Positions 49,962 through 59,369 of a DNA stretch of 64,000 nt are shown here, piece by piece. The stretch is taken from positions 62,001-126,000 of the forward strand of contig NZ_LIGE01000037.1 of NCBI RefSeq assembly GCF_001297015.1, written 5' to 3'. The notes beneath the pieces were generated by a model. The model saw nothing but the letters and a program-made list of their open reading frames with translations. It was not told the DNA's origin and made no database searches. The translations under genes and the position numbers were made by a program. This DNA is from Pseudomonas sp. RIT-PI-r. GTDB taxonomy: Bacteria; Pseudomonadota; Gammaproteobacteria; Pseudomonadales; Pseudomonadaceae. Each line of letters opens with the position of its first letter. The first letter of the stretch is position 1.

Positions 49962-52900
49962 GGCAGTTGCTTCCCTGCCCGTTGGGCGCGCATGGCCGTA
50001 GCGGGCGGATAGTTGACGGGGCTGGATTGGAGTAACTCTTCGACCTGAGCAGCGAACGCCTGCCCACCATCGCGCGCCTGATACACCAGCGTCAGAATGA
50101 CGTCTGTCAATGAACCCAGAAGGCTTGCTTGAGCGAGTTGGTCATGGCGCGGCAGGGTTAGTACATATTCGGCGTGCACGCCGGTGCCTTCGAAAGGCAG
50201 GTAACGCTCATCGTCGATCCGCATGGCGATACCGTTGTCGTCCAGCCCCAGGGACAGACCGATCTGCTGGTAAGGCCGCAGGTTCTGCACCAGCGTGCCG
50301 GGCGCAGGATTGCCGCTGGCCGGGTCATGCAGATACTTGACCGCCTCAAGGTCTGGTTCCAGCAAGGTGGAACTGGTGATTTGTACGAACGTCGCGCAGA
50401 TATTCTGATACGGCCCCAGGAGACCGGGAAAAGTCAGAGACAAACCTATGACCTGCCGGCAGTAATGCCCCGGATAGTCTTCGTTGAAGAGTTTTTCATT
50501 GAGCTTGATTGCCAGCGTCCCCGATGTTTTGAAGTCCGCCCAAGCGGCCGAATCCAGTGTGCGCAGGGATATCGTCTTGACCAGTTGCAGCCGGTGTTCG
50601 TCACGTTTGATGCGCGCCGCGGCCATGCGCAGCAAATCGAGTTTCAGCGACTGGCCGGTGGTGAATCCGTGGCAGGCGTCCATCCATACATCGGGTCGGA
50701 CGAACCGGCTCTGGTAATCGCCCAATTCATACTGCCAACAGGTTTCAGCGCACAGGCACAGACCGGCGACGACATCGTAGACCTGATAAATCAAGGTCTT
50801 GACCTGGCCGACCACCCAGTTGGTCAGCGCTGGGCCCGTCGCGCGACTCTGATAGAACGCATATACAGCCAAGACCTGTTTGTTGACGATCTGGCTCTGC
50901 TGCAAACCGGCACGGGCCGCATCGAGGCTATGTTCCTGCGCCAGCAACTGTTCGCGCAGCACCCGCAATTCGGCCAACGATTGATCCCGGGCCAACTCCC
51001 ATTCCTGCTGGCGGCGTCGGTACTGCTCGATGACGCCGAGTTCTTCGGCCTCGCCGCGCAAGTTGTCTGCACCGATCTGAAAGCTATCGGCCAACGCATA
51101 GAACGGGCCGGCAAGACGGTAGCCGCCGAAAGAGGCCCCGGCAATATTGGGCAGCGTATCCAGTGCCCCCCCCAATATCCGGCTGGACTGGACACCTACC
51201 GCCCAGTCCCGGGCCGATCGGCTTTTTTGCAGAACAAGATTCTCGGCCTCGGAAACCCCTTCCCTGGCCAGCGTCTCATAGTGCTGCGCGCGGGCGTTGA
51301 CCATGCTCTCGCTTTGGCGCAACGACGCGGCAGTCGCCTCGATCTGGGCAATCGTCGATTCATGGATCGCCATGGTGTAATCGGCCAGCTCGATAAGATG
51401 ACTTTGCTGCAGCGTTTCCAGCTCACCGCGATCGCGCAATTCCAGCCAGGTACGCAACTGATCTTCCTGCTGGATCAGAAATTCCACGCCCTGTAGCGCC
51501 AGGTTATAAACGGCTCGCCATTTGTACGGCACCACCTGCACCTGGCCTCCCGGATTACGCGCCACGCCCTGACCGCCATTGGCCTGAGCGCGCAACAGCT
51601 CCAGCGGATCCATCGTCCGGCTGAACAAGGGGATCGACAGGGGCTGGCCATCGATCGAACGATTGTTGCGCAAGTTGTGCTGCCGCGAGTTGAGCAGATT
51701 CCACAGCGCTTTGGGCCTTTCATTGATCCCGGGACGAAATGCCCCCGAGCCCAGCAGATCGAAATAAGGCGTGATCGGCATCGACGACGGTACATCGGCC
51801 GGAGTGAGTGCAAGGCTCGCTTCAAATGCCTTGAGCGGATCGCGCCGGCTGACCAGACTCAGGACGTCACGGAGCTTTTTCGCCTGCCATTTGCTCGCTG
51901 TGCGTGTGATCGGCTCCTCACCGAGCAAGGTCAACGCTCTGCTGTAATTGAGCCCCGCATGCACCATGCTGTCGTAATCCAGATGGCGATAAAGCGCATC
52001 GCCCCACGCGATCAGGTTTTCCACATAACGCAGGAAAATCGCGATCTTGAAATGCACCGGCGCGCAATAGCCAATGGCATCCGGGTCTGAAGGCGCCGCG
52101 CTTTCATACGAACACTCGATGTTTTCGTTCTGCAGGGGGCGGCAGCGCCAATAGGCCGGTGCCGGGATCATCGGAGGGGTTTCGGGGTCAGGACTTACAC
52201 TAGCCACCACCTTGCGCGCCAGCGGGTCGAACACGTATTCGTACCAGCCTTGCGCCTCGCGCTGGCGATCTTCTGCCGACAAGCGCGCACCGACCAGATC
52301 CGGCGTATGAAAGAACAGCTCCCAGAAGTACAAACCGTTGCAGCCATCGAACGGCCCATTCTCCTCGATACTGCCATCAGGCATGCGCGGCTCCTCGACA
52401 TGCTGGGTATCCCAGGCGAGCAGCGCATCCACCGAGACCGCCGCGCGACTGGTCAGCACCGGGCCGAACGTGGAGTTCAAGCGCGAAAACCTGAGCGCCT
52501 GAGCACTGTTGTTGAAACTCAGGAACTGCGCGCCCTCGCTGCTGCTCTTGTCGATGGAAGGCGTCAGGTACAACCGCGGCCGCTCCTTGAGCGTGACGGC
52601 AAACTTGCTGCGGCCATGACCTTTTTGCCCTTCCGCCACCTCACCGAAAGCAAATTCGATCGGCGTGTCGATCGGAAAATTGTTGATGCCCAGCGATGGC
52701 GCTTGACGACGATAGGTACGCCAAGCTGTCGCATAGTGACCATCCAGAACGCCGGTCGAAACCCAGTCCGCAGGATCGTCCTGAGTCCGGGCACCGAACA
52801 CCAGGCTGAACATCACCGGGGTATAAAGGATCCTGGGCAGCAGTTGGTTCTGCTCATTCAAAACCGCATCGCCCAGACCGGTGATGGAAAAACCGGCGCC

Positions 52901-54484
52901 GGCGCGCACTTCGTCCTGGGTTCTGTTCAGCAGGACCGCGAGCAATTCATTGGTCAGGGGGGCGACGGCCTCGGCCAGCCAAATGCCGTCGCCGGGTGTC
53001 GTCTCAACGAAATCAGCGATGGCAAAAGAGTGGACATTTTCCCTCTCCGAACCCGCCATCAACTCAACGGTGTGAGCCTCTACCGGCATCCGGCGAGTGG
53101 TCAGGCTGATCCGCAGTTGCTGCTCGCCGGCCTCGACGATGCGGATGTCGAAGGAGGTATTGGCTGTGGTCGCTCGCCAACCGAGCGACAGGCGTTCAAG
53201 CACTCGCCCCTGCTCCCTGACCGCATCGCAGCGCCCGCGCACTCGGAGCACTTCATAAAAGTTACCGTCCGTTGCACGCTCGCGGGTATAGATCGCGTCG
53301 ATCTCAAGGTTACCGTTGATGCTGCCGGGCGTTTCCACTGTGCTGCTGACCTTGACTGTCGAGTAGTCGGCCGGCACCACCTTTTGTTGCAGGCTGGCCA
53401 CATCACTGAAACGCCCGAATGTCATTGCCAGCAAAGTCGCCGTATCATCGTTGACCTTACGAAACAGCGCGTCGCGGGTTTCATGGATCTCGATGTCGTG
53501 CCGCGGCATCTGCCCGTCCAGGCTGTGCCGATTGGTGTAACAGACAGCCAGTCGATCATCTCGGGGATCACCGTCGCCCAGCGACACGACCGTCAGCCGT
53601 CCGTTGGACACGTCGTACTCGCAATCGCGTTTATGCAGCGACAGCGGCGCTGACCATTGGCCGTTCAGGGCGCTGAACGCAAGTTTGATCTCCAGCGACC
53701 ACGGGGTCTGCACCACACCGTTACTGTCGATCTGACGATCACGCCACTCGCACCAGACCATTACCGGCAGCCCGAGCCAGTTCACACAGCGGATATCGAC
53801 GACGCTACCGGTTGTGGCAAGTTCGACCTTCTGCCACTCGCCCCAGGCGGCGGGGTTGATCTTGCGGCTGTCTTTGTCCAGCTCGACCTTCACACTTCGC
53901 AGGAAATAGGCGAATGGCGCCGTCCGCTCCTGGCCCACCAGGTAATAGCGGGCGTCCTGAACATTCTCGCCATCGATGTAGCCGCTGAGCACATCCAGAT
54001 CGCACAGGCGCTGGAAAGCCTGGGTGTACTCCATCAAGCCCTGTTGCACCGACGCACTCGTCAAACGCATCTGGTTCAGGCTGTTTTCAAGGGCACGGAA
54101 CAAGGTGGTTTTTTTCAGACGCAGCGAAGGCACGATGTAGTTTTCCGCCTGATCCTTGAGCAGCACATTGGCCGACCAGGTGCTGTAGTGGCTGAGAAAC
54201 TGATACCAGTACTGCAAGTCGTCGTCTTCGAAATGGCTGCCTTCGTAACCCTTTTCCATGCCGCTGTATACCGACTGGATATGCTCTTGCAGGCAGCGCA
54301 CGGTCGAGGATGTCCGGGTAGCTTGCAGCTGCGCGCTGTCACGGGTGTCGAGCATCAGATAGCGGCTCAAATCATCGGCGGTTTTCAACGTCACTGCACC
54401 GGACCAGAGTTTCTGTCCCAGCACCGCTTCCACCATGGCCGCCGTGTAGCGTTCTGTCAGTTCATTGATCTGCAGGTTTTGCAT
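49958..54484 (-). CDS. Tc toxin subunit A, C-terminal half (TcaB-like)
   Basis: A 1508-residue protein matching the C-terminal half of insecticidal TcA toxins. The linker and neuraminidase-like region open near 30-130 (DDLSRYLMLDTRDSAQL, ENYIVPSLRLKKTTLF), with RYYLVGQERTAPFAYF near 185. The pre-channel motif is NERPKALWNLLNSRQHN near 915. A glycine-rich channel stretch is near 1100 and the helix NWVVGQVKTLIYQVYDVVAG near 1220. The TcB-binding end holds GLLGPYQNICAT near 1350 and DERYLPFEGTG at 1425. GGGAGATAACC precedes the ATG, two bases after the N-half stop. It should form the pore-forming part of a pentamer with that protein. Confidence 0.9.
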   Translation of the reverse strand: MQNLQINELTERYTAAMVEAVLGQKLWSGAVTLKTADDLSRYLMLDTRDSAQLQATRTSSTVRCLQEHIQSVYSGMEKGYEGSHFEDDDLQYWYQFLSHYSTWSANVLLKDQAENYIVPSLRLKKTTLFRALENSLNQMRLTSASVQQGLMEYTQAFQRLCDLDVLSGYIDGENVQDARYYLVGQERTAPFAYFLRSVKVELDKDSRKINPAAWGEWQKVELATTGSVVDIRCVNWLGLPVMVWCEWRDRQIDSNGVVQTPWSLEIKLAFSALNGQWSAPLSLHKRDCEYDVSNGRLTVVSLGDGDPRDDRLAVCYTNRHSLDGQMPRHDIEIHETRDALFRKVNDDTATLLAMTFGRFSDVASLQQKVVPADYSTVKVSSTVETPGSINGNLEIDAIYTRERATDGNFYEVLRVRGRCDAVREQGRVLERLSLGWRATTANTSFDIRIVEAGEQQLRISLTTRRMPVEAHTVELMAGSERENVHSFAIADFVETTPGDGIWLAEAVAPLTNELLAVLLNRTQDEVRAGAGFSITGLGDAVLNEQNQLLPRILYTPVMFSLVFGARTQDDPADWVSTGVLDGHYATAWRTYRRQAPSLGINNFPIDTPIEFAFGEVAEGQKGHGRSKFAVTLKERPRLYLTPSIDKSSSEGAQFLSFNNSAQALRFSRLNSTFGPVLTSRAAVSVDALLAWDTQHVEEPRMPDGSIEENGPFDGCNGLYFWELFFHTPDLVGARLSAEDRQREAQGWYEYVFDPLARKVVASVSPDPETPPMIPAPAYWRCRPLQNENIECSYESAAPSDPDAIGYCAPVHFKIAIFLRYVENLIAWGDALYRHLDYDSMVHAGLNYSRALTLLGEEPITRTASKWQAKKLRDVLSLVSRRDPLKAFEASLALTPADVPSSMPITPYFDLLGSGAFRPGINERPKALWNLLNSRQHNLRNNRSIDGQPLSIPLFSRTMDPLELLRAQANGGQGVARNPGGQVQVVPYKWRAVYNLALQGVEFLIQQEDQLRTWLELRDRGELETLQQSHLIELADYTMAIHESTIAQIEATAASLRQSESMVNARAQHYETLAREGVSEAENLVLQKSRSARDWAVGVQSSRILGGALDTLPNIAGASFGGYRLAGPFYALADSFQIGADNLRGEAEELGVIEQYRRRQQEWELARDQSLAELRVLREQLLAQEHSLDAARAGLQQSQIVNKQVLAVYAFYQSRATGPALTNWVVGQVKTLIYQVYDVVAGLCLCAETCWQYELGDYQSRFVRPDVWMDACHGFTTGQSLKLDLLRMAAARIKRDEHRLQLVKTISLRTLDSAAWADFKTSGTLAIKLNEKLFNEDYPGHYCRQVIGLSLTFPGLLGPYQNICATFVQITSSTLLEPDLEAVKYLHDPASGNPAPGTLVQNLRPYQQIGLSLGLDDNGIAMRIDDERYLPFEGTGVHAEYVLTLPRHDQLAQASLLGSLTDVILTLVYQARDGGQAFAAQVEELLQSSPVNYPPATAMRAQRAGKQLP

Positions 54485-54486
54485 GG

Positions 54487-57400
54487 TTATCTCCCTGTCT
54501 CGACGCGATTGCGGGTTAGGCGGGTGACGGGGCGTTTGCCCAGCGTGCCTTCCAGTACCAGCGCCTCGTTCAGGCGATCACTGAAAAGACTCAGTTGAAA
54601 GCGGCCATTGCGGATGTTGGCGGTGCGGATATCCACCTGATAAGGGCTGTCTGCGAAGGTGAAACGCGTCGCCAGCGGTGGCGTGAAGGTCATGCCCAGT
54701 GCCTGGCTGGTGTACTCGGAACTCCAGCCCATCGCCCCCTCGCTGCCCCTGAGTTGCGAGGTGTCGAGCGGAGAAATCTCAAGGCGATAATGACTTTCCC
54801 TGAACAGGGTGAGTTCGTCGCTTCCCGGGATGATCGGCGTGCGGGTTTCCCCACCGGCCTCGATGACGACCAGCTCCACCTTCCATTGAAACGCTCGCAG
54901 TACCTTCAGCGTGAATGCCTGTTGTTTCCCGGCATGCAGCGTCAAGTCGGCGGTCACAATGAAGTCGCCTGCGCTTGCTGAATTGAACGGGAACACCGAA
55001 CGCCCCTGAGCATCGGTGACAATCGTCAGTTCCTGCGCAGGGTTGCTGTTGACCTTCCACTGCACCGGATAATTGGGCACCGGCTGCGCGTTCGCTGCTG
55101 CGGACTCCTTCACATCGACCCAGAGCAAAGTCGGGCGCGAAGCATTGGCGATCGGGTAGCGAATCACCTGCGAGAAGTCGTGGATCAGTGCATCACTGGC
55201 CACCCACACGCTGACTTCGACCACCGGGTCGCTGCCCAACTGCGCATAGACCGTTAATGCACCCACCGGCGGTTGCGCCACGGAAAACACCGAGTAGCCG
55301 TCCCCGTCACTCGGCACCTCAACCTTGTCCGCCGCCGCGCTGGTCCACCACATCACCTTCTCACCGTCGAGAGGTGCATCGTCCAGCGCGACCACCCGGC
55401 AGCGTACCGGCAATGCACGATTGACCAACGCCACCCCAGAGATGACCGGAGCGCTGAAAATCCGCGGCTTATCGGCAAACACGATCGGCCGACTGAAGGT
55501 GAAACTGTGATTGCCCTCGACATTGCCGACTGTAATGGATGCATTCCCCGGGCTCAGGCTGGAGATCCACACCCGACTCAGGCCATCCTTGTCGGTGTAG
55601 GTCTGGCTCGGACGAATGTCGCCAAGCGTCGTCGACCATGCCACTTGCCGATGAGCGCCGCGGTTGCCGTAATCGTCGATCAGCACCGCGTATATCGGCT
55701 GCTCCCACAGGCGTCCGGCCGGAACCGGATCACGTGGCGGCAAATCGCTCAACTCGGAGTTGAACTTCAGCGTCGCCTCATCACAGTCGATGGTCACCGA
55801 CGGGGCGTGCACCGGTTTGTACATCAGCACTCTGTAATGCAGATGCGCGGTGTCGACCCGGGCCCCTGCCTGCAATTGCGCCCGGGCGCGCCCCATGTCA
55901 TCCGTGCGGATAACTGGCGTGAGCACCGCGCCCAGGTCGGTTGCCACATCGAGAACCACCCCCTTGAGTGGTTCGCCGTAGAGATCGAGCAGGGTAATTT
56001 CGAACTCCGCGACCTCCTGTGACAGATTGGCAATCAGTTGCGGATTGTCCACTACACAGCGAGAAGTGAAACTCTGGCCGACTTCCGCCGAATCGTGCGA
56101 CATACCCGTGGTGTTGAACCGGGCCAGACTTTCCAGGGCATTTTGCGCCGCCTCTGCGTACAGCGCCTCCGGATCCAGCGGGTTCAACGATCCCAGCCTG
56201 AGGGCGGCGGTGATGTCCATTCCGCTTCGAGCCAGGTCGAACGTGCGGTCAAGCAAATCCAGCTGCGCCAGATTGCGCAGGATCGGCCAGGCCGGATTGC
56301 CGTTGTCTTCGCTCTCATGACTGATGTGCCCGGCGCACTCGAGTACGTGACGGATACCGCAGCCCAGGTAGCTGGCCAGTTTGTCGGCCGCCGCGTCACG
56401 CGCCAGGCGCAGGCCGTCTTCACTCATGTCAGCGGGCAATTGATTGACCTGGGTAAGGTAATCGAGGATTTTTTCTTCAGGCTGTCGGGCCCGCGATACC
56501 AGGCGCCGATAGAACGTCAGGTAATACACCACACGGATCGAAATCTGGTACGGGTTCTCCAGGCTGAACCATTCATACTGCTCACCCGCAAGCAACGTCG
56601 CGAGCAGGGTTGGCGTCAGTTGCAGTTTTTCCGCAATCCGCCCGCGCCGTTCAAGCTCGGCGAGCATTTGCAGAAATGAATCCGGCTGCTCCAGTACCCG
56701 CGATTTTTTCAGGTTCGGCAGGCTCATGGCTTCTTTCAGGAAGTCATAGGCCTGGCCTTGAGCCCACGCCAGCACTTGCACGGTCAGTAACGCGTCGAGC
56801 TTCAAATAGACCGAGAGAGCGCTCTCCACCACAACCCGTTGCTCGTCGCGAATACGCAGCACAATCGTGAGCAGAAGGGTTTCCAACGGTTCACGCAGCA
56901 GCTGATTATCGGGTCTTGAATAGATCGTCTGCACGACATCCTTGATCAGAAAAGTGGCGCGTTCCAGGTACTCGGCCTGGGTTTCGCCAATACGGCCGAT
57001 CACCAGGCCATCGCTGTCCACCAGGTTTTCCAGCGCCGCTGGCCAGTCGATGAGCTGTTGCCTGTCATCGCGCTGCGGCGCACCTTCCTCGAGCAGTGTC
57101 GCCGGCTCCAGCCGCACTGCCTGTACCTTGCTGCGCATCTGACGCAGCAACTGTTCCTGGGATTCGCTCCAGACCGTCGGTACGTAGACCGGATTGACGT
57201 TCCGCACCAGCCACAGCGGCGACAGATCCTGCTCTTGGCACCATTGGGTGCAGGTCATCAAACCGCGGATGGCACTGAGGGCGTCGGCACCATCCGTCGA
57301 GCCGTAACTGGATACTTGCGGTTTGCCCGCCAGTTGCGCCGCCAGGCCTTCTCCCGCGCTCAAGGTCTGCAGCAGCGCCGTCGACTCGATCGGCGTCAGG

Positions 57401-59163
57401 TCGAACATTCGACCGAGGAACACCAGGCGCCAGAAACTCGAGAGAATCTCCAGGCTGCGGCTCAAATGTGTTTTCAGACCAAATGCCTCGGCGATCACCG
57501 TGGCCAGATAACGATAGGTTTCGAAGTTGATCTCCAGCGCGCTGCAGATCTGATGCACCGTTTGTTGTTCGGCCGAGGTGAGTGGCACGATTGCAAACTC
57601 GCCGTTGTCGATGCGCAGCGGCTCTTCATATAACGCTGCACGGTTGTACACGCGGTCATAGTGCGACAGTTGCCCGTCCTGACCGTAGACCGACAGCACG
57701 TCGATCAGCGCCGCAAACTCTTCGGCCTTGCACCCGTAAGCACGATTGAGATCCTTGTACAGGCCAAGACAGCGCAAGGTATTGGGGCGGATCCACACAG
57801 ACGGCTCGCCAGTGCCACGATGTTCGGCGCGCATCGCGGCGCTGAGCAACTGATCGACGTGATGTGCGGGCAGTCCCAGCATGCGGTCCAGTCGACACTT
57901 GCGATTGATCCGGTCCATACGGTGTTCCAACTTTTCGAACTTGGTCTCCCCCACATGTACCAGTTCAAATTTCCCACCGATATCCGCAGGCACCAGTCCG
58001 ATAGCCGGCGATTCTGCGCCATGGATATATCGGGCGCCGGCCACCTCTCCCGTCAGCGGCGTATCCGGGTCACCCAGCGCGGGCGCGTTGGCCGACAATT
58101 TCGGCGTGAAGACGCCGCGCCCCAGCAGACAATCGACCTCATGCTGATCCAGACGCGTTGCATCCCTGAAGATCCATAGTATGCGCAGGCTATCGAGGAA
58201 GTTCGCCAGACTGCCAAAGTTGGCAGGATAAAAATCCTCCGCAGAACGCAGTGGATGTGGATCGACACGCCGCGTCAACGGATCCACTCTGCGCAGGGGC
58301 GCCGCGGCCATTTCCGCATTGAGCGGGAAGTACGGATCTTCCAGCAATAACGACAGATGCAGTGGCCCGATGTCGCTGTCGAGCTGCATCGCGACATCGG
58401 CACGCGCCCCCCGGGCGCCGTCATTCTTGAAATACGGATAATCGACATCGACCCGGCGAATGATGCCGCCCAGAGCGCCATCCTTAAGCGCGGTACCGAC
58501 GACATGGGCAATGCTCGCCCAGTCATGGTCGTAAGGCAGGCTGTTATGAAAGCGTATCGTGCGCAGGTACGATTTGACGTCGGGAAAAGGTCCGATCGGG
58601 CTGGCCAGAATCTGTGCTTCCAGCACCGAGTTGGCAATTTCCAGACGCGATTGCACGCGGGCAATTGCCATTTCATCAATCAACAACTCATCCACATCAG
58701 GTCGCCGCTCGGGCAACTTGATGGTCTGCGCCTTGTCACCGTATGGCTCGATGTTGTCGCGTATCCATTCACGTAACGCCACCATGTAGGCGGTGGTCGA
58801 AGCGCTGTGTTCGGGACTGCCTGGCGGCGCGGCGCCATCGACATCCGGCTGGAACATATCCATGTAGGAAGGCAAGGGCACCAGAGTATCTGCCACAGGC
58901 AGCGCCGGTTGCGGACGCAGGCTTTGCTCGCGAAACAGCCGGGCCATGTACAACGCCAGAGCGTTGCCACGGGCCAGCAATGTGCGTGTTTCTTTGCGTG
59001 TCAGGCCGAGGTCGTGCAATTGCGCCGGCCGCAGCTTGATCAGTTCGAATACGCTGGGATGCCGGTCGAGGTAGTCATCAAGGGGACGGGGCACGCTCGG
59101 GTCTTTCTCACCCAGCACAGCCCTGACCAATATATCGACCGGGCGATCGTCAGATGCATGCAT
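54487..59163 (-). CDS. Tc toxin subunit A, N-terminal half (TcaA-like) with Ig-like C-terminus
   Basis: A 1558-residue protein. The VRP1-like start lies at about 120-215 (STTAYMVALREWI, PERRPDVDELLID, RLEIANSVLEAQ). The helical shell typical of TcA spans about 220-1045 (MDRINRKCRLDRMLGLP, LSRSLEILSSFWRLVFLGR). From about 1055 the fold changes to at least four Ig-like domains (LYGEPLKGVVLDVAT, VLIDDYGNRGAHRQVAWST, RTDDMGRARAQL). These occupy the place where TcA proteins carry receptor-binding domains. The start is the ATG opening MHASDDRP, with AAGGGG about 11 bases upstream. No signal peptide. Confidence 0.87.
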   Translation of the reverse strand: MHASDDRPVDILVRAVLGEKDPSVPRPLDDYLDRHPSVFELIKLRPAQLHDLGLTRKETRTLLARGNALALYMARLFREQSLRPQPALPVADTLVPLPSYMDMFQPDVDGAAPPGSPEHSASTTAYMVALREWIRDNIEPYGDKAQTIKLPERRPDVDELLIDEMAIARVQSRLEIANSVLEAQILASPIGPFPDVKSYLRTIRFHNSLPYDHDWASIAHVVGTALKDGALGGIIRRVDVDYPYFKNDGARGARADVAMQLDSDIGPLHLSLLLEDPYFPLNAEMAAAPLRRVDPLTRRVDPHPLRSAEDFYPANFGSLANFLDSLRILWIFRDATRLDQHEVDCLLGRGVFTPKLSANAPALGDPDTPLTGEVAGARYIHGAESPAIGLVPADIGGKFELVHVGETKFEKLEHRMDRINRKCRLDRMLGLPAHHVDQLLSAAMRAEHRGTGEPSVWIRPNTLRCLGLYKDLNRAYGCKAEEFAALIDVLSVYGQDGQLSHYDRVYNRAALYEEPLRIDNGEFAIVPLTSAEQQTVHQICSALEINFETYRYLATVIAEAFGLKTHLSRSLEILSSFWRLVFLGRMFDLTPIESTALLQTLSAGEGLAAQLAGKPQVSSYGSTDGADALSAIRGLMTCTQWCQEQDLSPLWLVRNVNPVYVPTVWSESQEQLLRQMRSKVQAVRLEPATLLEEGAPQRDDRQQLIDWPAALENLVDSDGLVIGRIGETQAEYLERATFLIKDVVQTIYSRPDNQLLREPLETLLLTIVLRIRDEQRVVVESALSVYLKLDALLTVQVLAWAQGQAYDFLKEAMSLPNLKKSRVLEQPDSFLQMLAELERRGRIAEKLQLTPTLLATLLAGEQYEWFSLENPYQISIRVVYYLTFYRRLVSRARQPEEKILDYLTQVNQLPADMSEDGLRLARDAAADKLASYLGCGIRHVLECAGHISHESEDNGNPAWPILRNLAQLDLLDRTFDLARSGMDITAALRLGSLNPLDPEALYAEAAQNALESLARFNTTGMSHDSAEVGQSFTSRCVVDNPQLIANLSQEVAEFEITLLDLYGEPLKGVVLDVATDLGAVLTPVIRTDDMGRARAQLQAGARVDTAHLHYRVLMYKPVHAPSVTIDCDEATLKFNSELSDLPPRDPVPAGRLWEQPIYAVLIDDYGNRGAHRQVAWSTTLGDIRPSQTYTDKDGLSRVWISSLSPGNASITVGNVEGNHSFTFSRPIVFADKPRIFSAPVISGVALVNRALPVRCRVVALDDAPLDGEKVMWWTSAAADKVEVPSDGDGYSVFSVAQPPVGALTVYAQLGSDPVVEVSVWVASDALIHDFSQVIRYPIANASRPTLLWVDVKESAAANAQPVPNYPVQWKVNSNPAQELTIVTDAQGRSVFPFNSASAGDFIVTADLTLHAGKQQAFTLKVLRAFQWKVELVVIEAGGETRTPIIPGSDELTLFRESHYRLEISPLDTSQLRGSEGAMGWSSEYTSQALGMTFTPPLATRFTFADSPYQVDIRTANIRNGRFQLSLFSDRLNEALVLEGTLGKRPVTRLTRNRVETGR

Positions 59164-59369
59164 AGCTGTATTTCCCCTTGGCAAAAAACACCTGCAACGA
59201 CTCGCCCGGCGCGATGGCCGATGGCTGGCGTTACGTCGATTTAGCGCTGGATGCGCGAAACGCACCACTGTCATATCTGACAGTTTTTTTGACCGTCGGT
59301 CGTAAAGTGCGAATGAATAGGCCGGCAACACAGGCCCCTCGTCAGGGCCTGTGAACAGACTGCGAACAA
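59164..59369 (-). other. Intergenic region upstream of the TcA N-half
   Basis: A 206-base gap within the toxin region. It holds a hairpin (ACAGGCCC with GGGCCTGT, near 59330-59353) just after the stop of the Ig-repeat gene. It also holds the dyad at 59268-59302 and the ribosome-binding site. It probably contains a separate promoter for the three downstream toxin genes. Confidence 0.6.
59268..59302 (-). promoter_or_regulatory. Two-part dyad upstream of the TcA genes
   Basis: CTGTCATATCTGACAG is a perfect six-base inverted repeat, followed after seven T by GACCGTCGGTC, a second perfect dyad. It lies 105 bases before the TcA start. The same arrangement precedes the Ig-repeat gene at 63418. It looks like an operator or activator site. 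Confidence 0.6.
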
